Shown: positions 27,172 through 36,014 of the stretch, in pieces
Layout: every line of letters starts with the position of its first letter
Numbering within the stretch: position 1 is the first letter of the stretch
Assembly (NCBI GenBank): GCA_051649605.1
Contig: JBOFHK010000010.1
Location: 17,919-81,918 of the forward strand
Length of the DNA stretch: 64,000 bases
Reading direction: 5' to 3'
Source: Brevinema_A sp051649605
Lineage (GTDB): Bacteria > Spirochaetota > Brevinematia > Brevinematales > Brevinemataceae
Notes under the pieces: generated by a model
Database searches by the model: none
The model's input: only the letters and a program-made list of their open reading frames with translations
What the model was told of the DNA's origin: nothing
Made by a program: the position numbers and the translations under genes

Positions 27172-29913
27172 ATGAATGAAAAAAAATCTTATCCTGTGAA
27201 TCTTCCACAGACAAAATTTGACATGCGTGCTGGCTTGGTTCAAAAAGAACCTATCACTCTTAAAGCATGGGAAGAAAACAACATTTACACTCAAAAACTA
27301 CAAAAACGTCATGCTGCTGTCCCTTTTATTTTTCATGATGGTCCTCCTTATGCTAATGGCGATATTCATATTGGGACTGCTTTAAATAAGATTCTCAAAG
27401 ATCTCATCTGTCGCTATAAATATATGGAAGGATTCCAAGTTGCTTTTATCCCAGGCTGGGACTGCCATGGTCTCCCTATCGAATTAAACACCTTAAAAGA
27501 ATTAGGAAAAACAGCTGACTCTTTAAATACCATGGAAATTCGTCAAAAATCCCGAGAGTATGCCCAAGTCTATATTGACAAACAAAGAACAAGTTTTAAA
27601 AAATTAGGAGTTGATGCTGATTGGGAGAATCCCTATCTTACGATGTCTAATGATTACGAAGCTTCTATTATCGAGGCCTTCGGAAAATTAGTTAAAAACG
27701 GCTATATCTATCGCGGTCAACGACCAATTTATTGGTCTCCCAGCACCTGTACAGCATTAGCCGATGCCGAAGTCGAATACCACGAACACACTTCCCCTTC
27801 AGCTTATGTACTCTTCCCTATTTTGAATACTTCTGAAGTACAACTACCTACGAAAACTTCTATCATCATTTGGACAACGACCCCTTGGACTCTTCCTGCT
27901 AATACGGGAGTTGCCTTTCACCCTGATGAAATGTACGAAGCTGTTTCCCTAGAGAACGATACGACACTTATTTTAGCTAGTGCTCTTAAAGAGCAGATTC
28001 TTAGTTTAAACAATCATCGTGAAATATCTAGCAAACTACTTTCAAGAAATGATTTAGAAAAATTATCAGTATCACACCCTTGGATTGCTCGACCATCTAA
28101 AGTCGTTTTTGCAGATTATGTTACAATGGATACTGGAACAGGGATCGTCCATACCGCTCCAGGGCATGGTACAGACGACTATCATACAGGTCTCAAATAC
28201 CAATTAGAAATCTTATCCCCGGTTGATGATGAGGGTCGTTTCACTTCTGAAGTCCCTGAATGGGAAGGATTAAAAGTTTTTGATGCCAATCCTAAAATTA
28301 TTGAATACCTCAAAACAAAAAATCTTCTATACTTCACCCATAATATTACCCACTCTTACCCTCACGACTGGCGCACAAAAACTCCCGTTATCTTCCGCAC
28401 CAAACCTCAATGGTTTTTTAAAGTATCCGATCCAGGTCTTACTTTCAAAACATTGGCAGCCCTACCATCCGTACAATGGATCCCCAAATGGGGAGAAGAA
28501 CGTATCAAAAATATGCTTTCTGATAGACCTGATTGGTGTATTTCTCGTCAACGAAAATGGGGCGTTCCTATTCCAGCATTTTACTGTAAAAAATGTGAAG
28601 AGGCAATTATTTCCGAAGAATTAGCGGTATCGATTGCTGATCGTGTCCGAAAAGACGGTCTATCTTTCTGGATAGAAAATCCTCCGGAACAAATTCTTCC
28701 AAAAGGATTTTCTTGTCCTTCCTGTGGACACCAAGAATTTCTTAAAGAACAAGATATTTTAGATGTTTGGTTTGATTCAGGATCATCACATTACGCCGTT
28801 CTCGATAAAAACAACTGCTGTCCTGCCGATCTCTATTTTGAAGGTAACGACCAATACCGAGGCTGGTTTCAGGCGTCCTTATGGAATGCTATGGGAATCG
28901 AAGGACATCCTCCTTTCAAAACCGTATTAACCCATGGCTGGGTTTTAGACGAACAGGGACACCAAATGCATAAGTCTGCAGGTAATTCCATATCTCCTTC
29001 GGAAATCACTGACAAATTTGGAGCTGATATTCTTCGCCTATGGACAGTAACCGAAGACTATACAAAAGATCTCCGCATCGGAAGTAATTTGGTACAAAAA
29101 ACTGTCGACCTTTATCGTAAATTAAGAAACACTTTCCGATACTTATTAGGGGTTTTATTTGACTTTTCTTATACTGATCGTCTACCTTATAACAAGTTAG
29201 AAAAATTAGATCAATATATTCTCCATAAATTAGCCATATTAAAACAAAATTTTAAAAATTATATGGATCATTATCAATTTCACCGAGCTTATCGAGAAAT
29301 TTTTAATTTTACGATCATTGATCTTAGTGGTGAATATTTTGATATTTTAAAAGACCGTCTCTATATTCTTAGCCCCAATGATCCTGCTCGACGTTCGGCA
29401 CAAACGGTACTCAGTTTTTTACTAGAAGAGCTGACTTTGATGCTTGCTCCGATTCTTGTATTCACCAGTGAAGAAGTCTATAGCCATACGAATACTAGCA
29501 ATCAAGAACAATCTGTTCACCTTTTATCTACAAATACCATTCCACCTGAATGGATCAACGATAAATTAGAACAGGACTTCTCAGTATTGTATACGATCAG
29601 AGAGGAAGCACTCAAGCAAATTCAGTTCCTTCGGGATTCTGGAAAAATTGGATCTTCATTAGAAGCACATATTATTATTACTGTTGCTGATAAAGAGCAG
29701 TACCAGCTCATTCATCACTATTTAAAAGAGCTTAACGAAATCCTTATTGTATCTTCTATAGTAGTAGAAGAACATTCAGAATATAGTATTACAGCCAAAG
29801 AAGCACTCCAAGAGGGTAAACAAAAATGTCAACGGTGCTGGAAAATTAAAGCTGATATTCATAATGATCTTTGCCATTCCTGTACTCAAATCATTAGTGG
29901 ATTATCATCATAA
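27172..29913 (+). CDS. ileS: Isoleucyl-tRNA synthetase
   Basis: A 913-residue class I synthetase charging tRNA-Ile. The HIGH motif is HIGTAL in PYANGDIHIGTALNKIL; the editing domain follows (TTTPWTLPANTG); the C-terminal zinc site CQRCWK...CHSC marks the bacterial type 1 enzyme. The KMSKS loop reads QMHKSAGN, so the first lysine and the first serine are replaced, while the second lysine remains. Start choice: ATG at 27148 would be almost at the transcription start, so ATG at 27172 is preferred. It is followed by lspA after 29 bases. Confidence 0.96.
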   Translation: MNEKKSYPVNLPQTKFDMRAGLVQKEPITLKAWEENNIYTQKLQKRHAAVPFIFHDGPPYANGDIHIGTALNKILKDLICRYKYMEGFQVAFIPGWDCHGLPIELNTLKELGKTADSLNTMEIRQKSREYAQVYIDKQRTSFKKLGVDADWENPYLTMSNDYEASIIEAFGKLVKNGYIYRGQRPIYWSPSTCTALADAEVEYHEHTSPSAYVLFPILNTSEVQLPTKTSIIIWTTTPWTLPANTGVAFHPDEMYEAVSLENDTTLILASALKEQILSLNNHREISSKLLSRNDLEKLSVSHPWIARPSKVVFADYVTMDTGTGIVHTAPGHGTDDYHTGLKYQLEILSPVDDEGRFTSEVPEWEGLKVFDANPKIIEYLKTKNLLYFTHNITHSYPHDWRTKTPVIFRTKPQWFFKVSDPGLTFKTLAALPSVQWIPKWGEERIKNMLSDRPDWCISRQRKWGVPIPAFYCKKCEEAIISEELAVSIADRVRKDGLSFWIENPPEQILPKGFSCPSCGHQEFLKEQDILDVWFDSGSSHYAVLDKNNCCPADLYFEGNDQYRGWFQASLWNAMGIEGHPPFKTVLTHGWVLDEQGHQMHKSAGNSISPSEITDKFGADILRLWTVTEDYTKDLRIGSNLVQKTVDLYRKLRNTFRYLLGVLFDFSYTDRLPYNKLEKLDQYILHKLAILKQNFKNYMDHYQFHRAYREIFNFTIIDLSGEYFDILKDRLYILSPNDPARRSAQTVLSFLLEELTLMLAPILVFTSEEVYSHTNTSNQEQSVHLLSTNTIPPEWINDKLEQDFSVLYTIREEALKQIQFLRDSGKIGSSLEAHIIITVADKEQYQLIHHYLKELNEILIVSSIVVEEHSEYSITAKEALQEGKQKCQRCWKIKADIHNDLCHSCTQIISGLSS

Positions 29914-29942
29914 ACATCAATAAAAAACTAGAAGGAAACCCT

Positions 29943-30485
29943 ATGAAGAATATTCGTTTTTCTATTCTTTTATCCACAATCACTCTCAGTATTTTAGCTT
30001 TAGATCTATATACCAAATGGGCTATTCTCCAACAATTTGACTACAAACCCTATCCTCTTAGTCAATCGATTTCGATGATTGGTGAATTTTTCAAACTAAC
30101 TTATGTCCAAAACTACGGTATTACCTTTGGGATGCTTAGTGATCTTCCTCCCCTACAAACAGTTATTATTTTAAGCTTGACATCTTCCATAGCATTAGCA
30201 GTCTTAGTGTATTTTACTTGGAATATCCATAAATTACTCAAAGAAAAAGCAATACCTACAGGTAAAATTGCCCTTGCAATGATTTTTGGGGGAGCTTTAG
30301 GAAATATTATTGATCGAATTATTAGAGGATTTGTGGTAGATTTTTTAGATTTTGGAATCGAACAGCATCGCTGGTATACCTTTAATTTTGCTGATGTGTT
30401 TATTGTTTCAGGTTGTATTTTATTATCAATTTTGATGATTTTCTTTGAAATTAAACCTTCAAAACAATCAGAAGAAAACTCTTAA
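29943..30485 (+). CDS. lspA: Lipoprotein signal peptidase (signal peptidase II)
   Basis: A 180-residue four-span inner-membrane aspartic protease that cleaves prolipoproteins. The catalytic aspartates are Asp124 (GGALGNIIDR) and Asp151 (FNFADVFI), in the expected motifs. The length is normal. GAAGGAAACC precedes the start. It lies 29 bases after ileS, a pairing known in many bacteria. Several probable substrates (small lipoproteins) are encoded in this window. Confidence 0.95.
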   Translation: MKNIRFSILLSTITLSILALDLYTKWAILQQFDYKPYPLSQSISMIGEFFKLTYVQNYGITFGMLSDLPPLQTVIILSLTSSIALAVLVYFTWNIHKLLKEKAIPTGKIALAMIFGGALGNIIDRIIRGFVVDFLDFGIEQHRWYTFNFADVFIVSGCILLSILMIFFEIKPSKQSEENS

Positions 30486-30537
30486 ACCTACTACTGTTCA
30501 AGATATACTTAGAAAGACTATGTACTACTCATATTTT

Positions 30538-31620
30538 TTAATAGATTTGTTTAAGCTCCGTCCCTTGATAAAAATATCGAAGGATCTGGTAATATTCGGC
30601 ACCCCGACGTGCTAATTCTTGAGCCTCCCACTGTCCCATTCCCACACCATGCCCATAGCCTGTGCCTTTGATGATTAAATTCCCAGAAGAAGATACTTGT
30701 AGATTAGCACGAGTACTTTTCATTTTGCTATTACCAATATAAGATCGGAATTTATCACCGCGGATTTTTGTTGTTTTTCCATTAGTATCTTTAATATAAA
30801 CCTCTTCAATCCTCCCAGAAGCACTTCTCTGTCCTACCTGTACAGTAGTTATTTGACTTGTTTTATATTGCTGCTGAATCCGTTTCAATGGCACTTGTAT
30901 CGTCCACTCTTTGTAAGGGTTCTGTAGAGCATGATAAGATTTTACTGGTTTTAGGTAAGGTTTATTATCTCCAATTTCCGATCCCGCTGCACTCACCCCA
31001 CCAATAGAAGAAGAAAAATACGCTTTAATCAACTGTCCTCGATAGGTCAAAACTTGCCCTTTGGTAGCTAATACCGCTTTTGTTGTTATTGGGTGCTCTG
31101 ATTTAACCCCTAGGTATACTTGGGATCGTGTATCTTTATAAACATCAAAAAATCCCTTAGAACGTCTTTCGTACAAAGCATAAGTCCGAGCAGAAACTGC
31201 TTGTGCTTTTAAGGCCTCTACATTCCAATTACGGTACACTTCTGAAGGAACAACACTAAGTAAATATTCTTCAATATTAACATTATTCACCACTGTTAGG
31301 CTATCTTTCGTACGATGCACCGTTACTGTACCACGGTACACCACTTTATCAACAGCAACTAATTGAGTTCCTAAAATATCTAAACGCTCTGCTTTAAGTA
31401 ATTTATTATTAACTGAGATTCCCTTAGAGTGATATTTGAGAACTAGCTTACCTGACATCGTGGCCGTTTTTTGATCCACGGTAAGTTTATACTGCCCATC
31501 TTGACCTTTCGGGGTAATCACATGTTGCTTCCCCGATTGCAATAAGACTCTCATTTGTACAGTATATATAGGGGAAACAATCCCAAGAATCAAATACAAA
31601 AATATCGATATTTTATTCAT
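30538..31620 (-). CDS. SpoIID/LytB-domain protein (putative lytic transglycosylase)
   Basis: A 360-residue exported protein with an N-terminal signal sequence (MNKISIFLYLILGIVSPIYTV). The SpoIID domain is clear: NIEEYLLSVVPSEVYRNWNVEALKAQAVSARTYAL, then YFSSSIGGVSAAG, and the C-terminal GTGYGHGVGMGQWEAQELA. In Bacillus, SpoIID cleaves denuded glycan strands during engulfment; homologues in non-sporulating bacteria are thought to work in septal wall remodelling. It is downstream of coaE (41 bases gap) in a leftward group. Confidence 0.9.
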   Translation of the reverse strand: MNKISIFLYLILGIVSPIYTVQMRVLLQSGKQHVITPKGQDGQYKLTVDQKTATMSGKLVLKYHSKGISVNNKLLKAERLDILGTQLVAVDKVVYRGTVTVHRTKDSLTVVNNVNIEEYLLSVVPSEVYRNWNVEALKAQAVSARTYALYERRSKGFFDVYKDTRSQVYLGVKSEHPITTKAVLATKGQVLTYRGQLIKAYFSSSIGGVSAAGSEIGDNKPYLKPVKSYHALQNPYKEWTIQVPLKRIQQQYKTSQITTVQVGQRSASGRIEEVYIKDTNGKTTKIRGDKFRSYIGNSKMKSTRANLQVSSSGNLIIKGTGYGHGVGMGQWEAQELARRGAEYYQILRYFYQGTELKQIY

Positions 31621-31661
31621 AATCCACCCAGATCATTATATCGGTAGGAGCAATAATAAAA

Positions 31662-32228
31662 CTAAAATTGAGATAAAATAAGGTCAATTTGTTGATAGAG
31701 CATATCCAGATCACTACTATTATTAAGCACAAAATCAGCTAAATTAGCATTTAAGAGGATATCTTCTTGGGATGCTAAGATATTTCGGATTAAAGGTTTT
31801 GAATACGCCCGTCGGAGAAGACGACGATATAATATGATTGGAGCTGAAAAAATATAAATCAAATGGTTATAAGGAATCAAATGACGAATTTTATAAAAAA
31901 AAGCCCCTTCAATAATCGTAAACCGTCCAGGCTGAATGAGCATATTGGTTTTTTTGATAATTATCGGATAAGAGAAATCTACTAATTGCTGGAGTAAGTC
32001 TTTATCTTGAAATACTAATTTACTTATTTTTTTACGATCAACCGACCCATCGTTAAGAATTTCTTCCCCAAACAATCTAACAAGCTCTTGAGGATATTCT
32101 TCTAAAACAGTGTGTCCCAATACATCTTGATTAATATAATCCCAACCTTGGTATTGGAAATACTGTGATACCGTACTTTTACCAGTGCCTACTTGCCCAT
32201 ATAATGCAACTACAAGAGTCTTACTCAT
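31662..32228 (-). CDS. coaE: Dephospho-CoA kinase
   Basis: A 188-residue P-loop kinase for the last step of CoA synthesis. It shows a Walker A GQVGTGKSTVS (the usual GxxGSGKS is slightly changed), then INQDVLGHTV (usual DAD replaced by NQD), LFGEEILNDGSVDRKKISKLVF, and the C-terminal part where family members bind the adenine. The sequence is divergent but keeps family order and length. Its start overlaps the stop of the upstream TPR/NHL/VWA gene by four bases (ATGA), indicating translational coupling. Confidence 0.85.
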   Translation of the reverse strand: MSKTLVVALYGQVGTGKSTVSQYFQYQGWDYINQDVLGHTVLEEYPQELVRLFGEEILNDGSVDRKKISKLVFQDKDLLQQLVDFSYPIIIKKTNMLIQPGRFTIIEGAFFYKIRHLIPYNHLIYIFSAPIILYRRLLRRAYSKPLIRNILASQEDILLNANLADFVLNNSSDLDMLYQQIDLILSQF

Positions 32229-34300
32229 TGGAAAAAGCTATCTTGTAAATTGATAGAAGAAGATTGGGGTTGGGGAACATAGTATCCTCCTATCGTAACT
32301 CCGCTAATACCAAGGCGTTCTAAATTGAGATTCATATCAATCCATAAATTGGGAACATCAGAATAATTATAAGCTTTATATTCTATAAGATATTCCAGAG
32401 GAGGAGAATTTTTAATAATAGAATAAAGGTTTAAAATGTCACTAGTATTCTGATCTGCTTCAAAATATCGTCCCAGTGATTCCTCGGCAAGTTGAGACCA
32501 GACTTCTGAATTTTTACCTCCAAAATTAATAACATAAATAGGAATATTATTCTGGCTTGCATAAGTTTTGACAACAGCCATATTATATTCAGCAAATGAT
32601 TCTTTGTTCCCTGCTCCTGCAGTAAACACAACAATCGCTCTGTTTCTAAAATTATTAAGTAAGCTCGTGATAGAATCGTAAATAGGGACATCCCAAGATT
32701 TAGGAATATCTGATTTTGATTCATAATTGGTAATGAAATCCCACGTTTTAGAAACACTTGCAGTTTGCATCCCCGTACGATACACTTCATCATCAACCAA
32801 CACCGTATCCATCAAGTCATTTCCTGTTGTATTACTAAGAAACGTTTTAAGATAATATTCCAATTGCGGCGTATATTTACTGGCGGCAATACTTTTATCA
32901 ATGATAATTGATAGTTTCATTTTATTACGATACGTCTGAGTACCACTAACTAATAAATCTTTAACAGGAAGATCAAATTCGGTAACACGAATTTCTTCCT
33001 TAGTTAATCCTGTAATAGGAGAGCCGTCTTTATTTCTTGCACGAACAACAGCATAAACATAAGGGTATTGATCCGTCAGAACTTGGGAAATATTGAGATC
33101 TATATTTCCATACACTCCTTGAAGCGGTGTATAAATCGCTATTTTTTCACTATTAAAATCAGTACGCCATAAAATTTTATCTTTATCTTTAATTAAATCA
33201 AAAGGAGTCAGTAATTTGGAACCTTCTAAAAAAGTACTAGTGGTTTTATTACTAATATCATAACGATAAACATAGCCAAAAGTATCAGAAATATAAAGAG
33301 TATTATTTTCAAAAAATAAACCTCTAGGTTCTTTAAGAAACTGATCCCCAACATTGGTAATAAAATTACCACTGCTATCAAATAAAACAAGACGCCCACT
33401 TTTATTTTTATCAATATCAGTAACGTAGACTATATTGTCTTTAACTACAATATCAGTGGGACGATATAAATATTGATTCCCAAAATCATAAATAAACGTA
33501 CCATCTGGAAGAAATTTCTGAATCCTATGATTACCATTATCTACTATATACAAATACCCATCTTCCGAAACAGATATCCCCATTGGCCCCGAAAGCTGAC
33601 CAGGTAATGCCCCTGTCTCTCCAAAACTATTCACTAAAGTAGCAAAATTATCTCTATTAAAAACAAAAACTTTATTTATTTTATAATCGGCAACATAGAG
33701 GAAATTACTATAAATAGCAATCCCCATCGGCATTTCAAGAATACCAGGAAGAAAGAGCCGTGAACCGTATTTGCTAACTATTTTATTTGCATTATCTAAA
33801 ACAACAACCTGTTTTTTACCAACAGAAGAGACATACTTGAGATCTCGTTCATGGTCATATTCTAAAAACGACGTCCGAAAAACATCATGCCCTCCTTGAA
33901 GAAATCCATTATAATACTCCCGAAAAATATAAGGATTTTCATAATCATAGCCTGTGTCTAATGCTATTTTAAAGTATAGATTATTTAATTGTTCAATAAC
34001 TTGGTGATCAGCAACTCCTAAACGAACCAAATCTTCCCAAATATGAATAGCATTTTGAGCGTACCCTGAATACAAATACGCTAAACCTAATCGATATTTA
34101 GCGGCATGATTCCTAGGTTCGTAGGATAACGACAGTTCAAAAGCCTGGATTGCAGCAGCATAACGACGTTGATTAAATAAGGTAATTCCATTCTGCATTT
34201 CCTGTGTAGACAAACTAATATTTACAACATTCTGGCTATAAGAAGGAAGAAAAGTTATTATTCCTAAAACACTTAGAATCCAAAAAAACTTTTTTTGCAT
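32225..34300 (-). CDS. Exported TPR / NHL-repeat / VWA-like protein
   Basis: A 691-residue protein with a signal peptide (about 1-22). TPR-like helices occupy about 35-110 (GITLFNQRRYAAAIQAFELSL), a six-bladed NHL propeller about 150-390 (GQLSGPMGISVSEDGYLYIVDNGNHRIQKF is the clearest blade), and a VWA-like domain about 440-640. The metal site of the VWA part is degenerate: DKSIA in place of DxSxS, and AGAGN in place of the TDG loop. A periplasmic or surface scaffold is likely. AGAGGAA precedes the ATG; a strong promoter lies upstream. It heads a group with coaE and the SpoIID-like gene. Confidence 0.8.
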   Translation of the reverse strand: MQKKFFWILSVLGIITFLPSYSQNVVNISLSTQEMQNGITLFNQRRYAAAIQAFELSLSYEPRNHAAKYRLGLAYLYSGYAQNAIHIWEDLVRLGVADHQVIEQLNNLYFKIALDTGYDYENPYIFREYYNGFLQGGHDVFRTSFLEYDHERDLKYVSSVGKKQVVVLDNANKIVSKYGSRLFLPGILEMPMGIAIYSNFLYVADYKINKVFVFNRDNFATLVNSFGETGALPGQLSGPMGISVSEDGYLYIVDNGNHRIQKFLPDGTFIYDFGNQYLYRPTDIVVKDNIVYVTDIDKNKSGRLVLFDSSGNFITNVGDQFLKEPRGLFFENNTLYISDTFGYVYRYDISNKTTSTFLEGSKLLTPFDLIKDKDKILWRTDFNSEKIAIYTPLQGVYGNIDLNISQVLTDQYPYVYAVVRARNKDGSPITGLTKEEIRVTEFDLPVKDLLVSGTQTYRNKMKLSIIIDKSIAASKYTPQLEYYLKTFLSNTTGNDLMDTVLVDDEVYRTGMQTASVSKTWDFITNYESKSDIPKSWDVPIYDSITSLLNNFRNRAIVVFTAGAGNKESFAEYNMAVVKTYASQNNIPIYVINFGGKNSEVWSQLAEESLGRYFEADQNTSDILNLYSIIKNSPPLEYLIEYKAYNYSDVPNLWIDMNLNLERLGISGVTIGGYYVPQPQSSSINLQDSFFQ

Positions 34301-34341
34301 TATTTCCTCTGTGGTATTCTATCGTATAAGTATACTTATAG

Positions 34342-34370
34342 ATTATAGTATCTTTACTAAAATAATACAA
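34342..34370 (-). promoter_or_regulatory. Sigma-70 promoter of the TPR/NHL/VWA-coaE group
   Basis: On the minus strand TTGTAT (34365-34370), a 17-base spacer and TATAAT (34342-34347), about 40 bases before the start codon. Confidence 0.75.
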
Positions 34371-34379
34371 TTTTCTCAC

Positions 34380-34406
34380 TAAATCCTTTCCAAATTAAAC
34401 CGATAG
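34380..34406 (+). promoter_or_regulatory. Putative sigma-28 promoter of a lipoprotein gene
   Basis: TAAA (34380-34383), exactly 15 bases, then ACCGATAG (34399-34406), matching the sigma-28 -10 consensus at six of eight bases with canonical spacing. It lies about 35 bases before the start at 34441 and is divergent from the preceding promoter. Confidence 0.5.
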
Positions 34407-34440
34407 TCATAATAGTATTTTCTCTTGAGGAATTCATCCA

Positions 34441-34929
34441 ATGAATAAAATAATAATAGGTCTTTACTACATCATAACTTTATTGAGCTGTCAAAACATA
34501 TATAGCCAAAATAATACCAATGAAATCCAAAATTTTGTTTCCCAAAAACTACCCGACACAGAAAGAAATATCGATAATATCATCGAAGAATTGCAAAACA
34601 CTATTTGGTTATCTAGCGATTTACCCAATAAAAGAGAGTTGTATACTTTTTTTTATGATTATAAATATGGTAACATCAGTATCAAAAAAGGAGATAAGGT
34701 TTCTTTTCCACAAAAATCTTATCCAATAAAATTTGTTCAAAAAGGTCCTCACCCTAATTCTAGTATTTTTGTTATTCCTTCTCAAGAAAAAATCTTATAC
34801 TATACATTTTATTTACTAAACCCTTATTATCTGATTATTTCTGCAGGTTACAATAGTATTGATCCTCTATTAACAATGGAAATTTCGGATTACCTCCAGG
34901 ATGGCTATCTTCTTCAATTGGTTTATTAA
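34441..34929 (+). CDS. Putative lipoprotein of unknown function
   Basis: A 162-residue protein with an N-terminal hydrophobic segment ending LLSC (Cys17), suggesting lipid attachment. The mature part has a helical start (NIDNIIEELQNTIW) and then beta-type, Tyr-rich sequence. No family was recognised. TTGAGGA precedes the ATG, and the upstream region contains a sigma-28-like site with canonical spacing, raising the possibility that it is a motility-associated envelope lipoprotein. It is monocistronic. Confidence 0.65.
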   Translation: MNKIIIGLYYIITLLSCQNIYSQNNTNEIQNFVSQKLPDTERNIDNIIEELQNTIWLSSDLPNKRELYTFFYDYKYGNISIKKGDKVSFPQKSYPIKFVQKGPHPNSSIFVIPSQEKILYYTFYLLNPYYLIISAGYNSIDPLLTMEISDYLQDGYLLQLVY

Positions 34930-35035
34930 ACCAACCAAAAGATATTTTTTAAATATTTGCTAGCAAATATTGATTCGAATTACCTTCCCAATTTTATTAA
35001 TTCTATTAAAATTATCAAAAAAATTTAAATAGATA

Positions 35036-35064
35036 TTGATATTTTCTCTCGATTAATATATAAT
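35036..35064 (+). promoter_or_regulatory. Sigma-70 promoter of the 35.1 kb surface protein
   Basis: TTGATA (35036-35041), a 17-base spacer and TATAAT (35059-35064); a second TATAAT lies at 35076. The start codon is at 35101 after AAGGAG. Confidence 0.65.
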
Positions 35065-35100
35065 GTTGCATAGGGTATAATATAACACAAGGAGTTAGGG

Positions 35101-35919
35101 ATGTTAAAAAATCTTTTTTTTATACTTTTGGTATTGTTTATCAGTTCTGTTTCTTACACACAAGAAACCAACGTGGTAAATAAAAACCTCACGTTTTATG
35201 TCTGTGGAGGCACAGGTAATGTCAATCCTCAAGCAGGAGGCATTTTAGGTGGTTGGTCAGAAATGGGGCTTACATTTACCCAAAATTTCGCCAATGCTCA
35301 ATGGTTTAATATTTCTACAACCGCTGCTATTTGTGGAGAAGCAAATAATCTCCTCAAAAACGATGCAGGCAACTATGTTGGTGCTGCAAAACCAACCTTA
35401 GCTATTACTGGGTATGGTAAAGTTAATTTTATGTTTCACCGTTATTTTGCTCTAGGTTTAGAAACCACGGGACGTATCGATTTAGATTTTAGATATCCTA
35501 TCAATCTTCCTGCAAATCAACGTCTTAGCCTAAGAGCTTATATAGAAATATATCCTACTGGAAACTCTCTATATGCTACCGCACGAGATGATCTTGATGG
35601 TACAACACGTCAAGTACTAAACCATATGGACTACCGCCTTACTTATTATGTCCAATTCCACCCAGAATGGGGCTATGAATCCGAAGCACGTTTTCGATTC
35701 AACGGTAAAGCTCGAGTAGGACAAAAAGCTGATTCGCTCCAAGCCGTACGAGATAGTTTTAGTATTCGATGGAATAATACCCTTTATTACGAAAATGCCA
35801 ATGGATTCGGAGGCTACTTTCAGTTCCGCTACCAACCAAATGATATTGTTCTCAAAACTTTACATGAAGTAGCGTTCATCGCAGGGCTATCATATTCTTA
35901 TGATTTATCTGGATTATAA
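35101..35919 (+). CDS. Exported, probably outer-membrane beta-barrel protein
   Basis: A 272-residue protein with a signal peptide (MLKNLFFILLVLFISSVSYTQ). The mature part is rich in alternating polar/aromatic strands (LTFYVCGGTGNVNPQAG, YGKVNFMFHRYFALGLETTG, WGYESEARFRFNGKAR) and ends in a strand with terminal aromatic/hydrophobic residues (AFIAGLSYSYDLSGL). This resembles outer-membrane beta barrels. I do not recognise a family. A strong promoter and AAGGAG suggest high expression, and a terminator follows at 35942, so it stands alone. Confidence 0.65.
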   Translation: MLKNLFFILLVLFISSVSYTQETNVVNKNLTFYVCGGTGNVNPQAGGILGGWSEMGLTFTQNFANAQWFNISTTAAICGEANNLLKNDAGNYVGAAKPTLAITGYGKVNFMFHRYFALGLETTGRIDLDFRYPINLPANQRLSLRAYIEIYPTGNSLYATARDDLDGTTRQVLNHMDYRLTYYVQFHPEWGYESEARFRFNGKARVGQKADSLQAVRDSFSIRWNNTLYYENANGFGGYFQFRYQPNDIVLKTLHEVAFIAGLSYSYDLSGL

Positions 35920-35941
35920 AAAATAAAACAACCCTATAAAT

Positions 35942-35978
35942 AAAACACACATAAGCTTACTTATGTGTGTTTTTTATC
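35942..35978 (+). terminator. Rho-independent terminator before dxs
   Basis: A perfect 14-base stem (35942-35955 with 35960-35973; core ACACACATAAG/CTTATGTGTGT) with a four-base loop runs into T residues. It ends the surface protein gene and abuts the dxs promoter. Confidence 0.92.
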
Positions 35979-36007
35979 TTGATTCAAAATCAAGAACATG
36001 TTATAAT
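35979..36007 (+). promoter_or_regulatory. dxs promoter with almost no leader
   Basis: TTGATT (35979-35984), a 17-base spacer and TATAAT (36002-36007), with TG ahead of the -10 box. Only seven bases separate the -10 box from the dxs ATG at 36015, so the mRNA probably starts at or next to the start codon. Confidence 0.7.
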
Positions 36008-36014
36008 ATCAATT

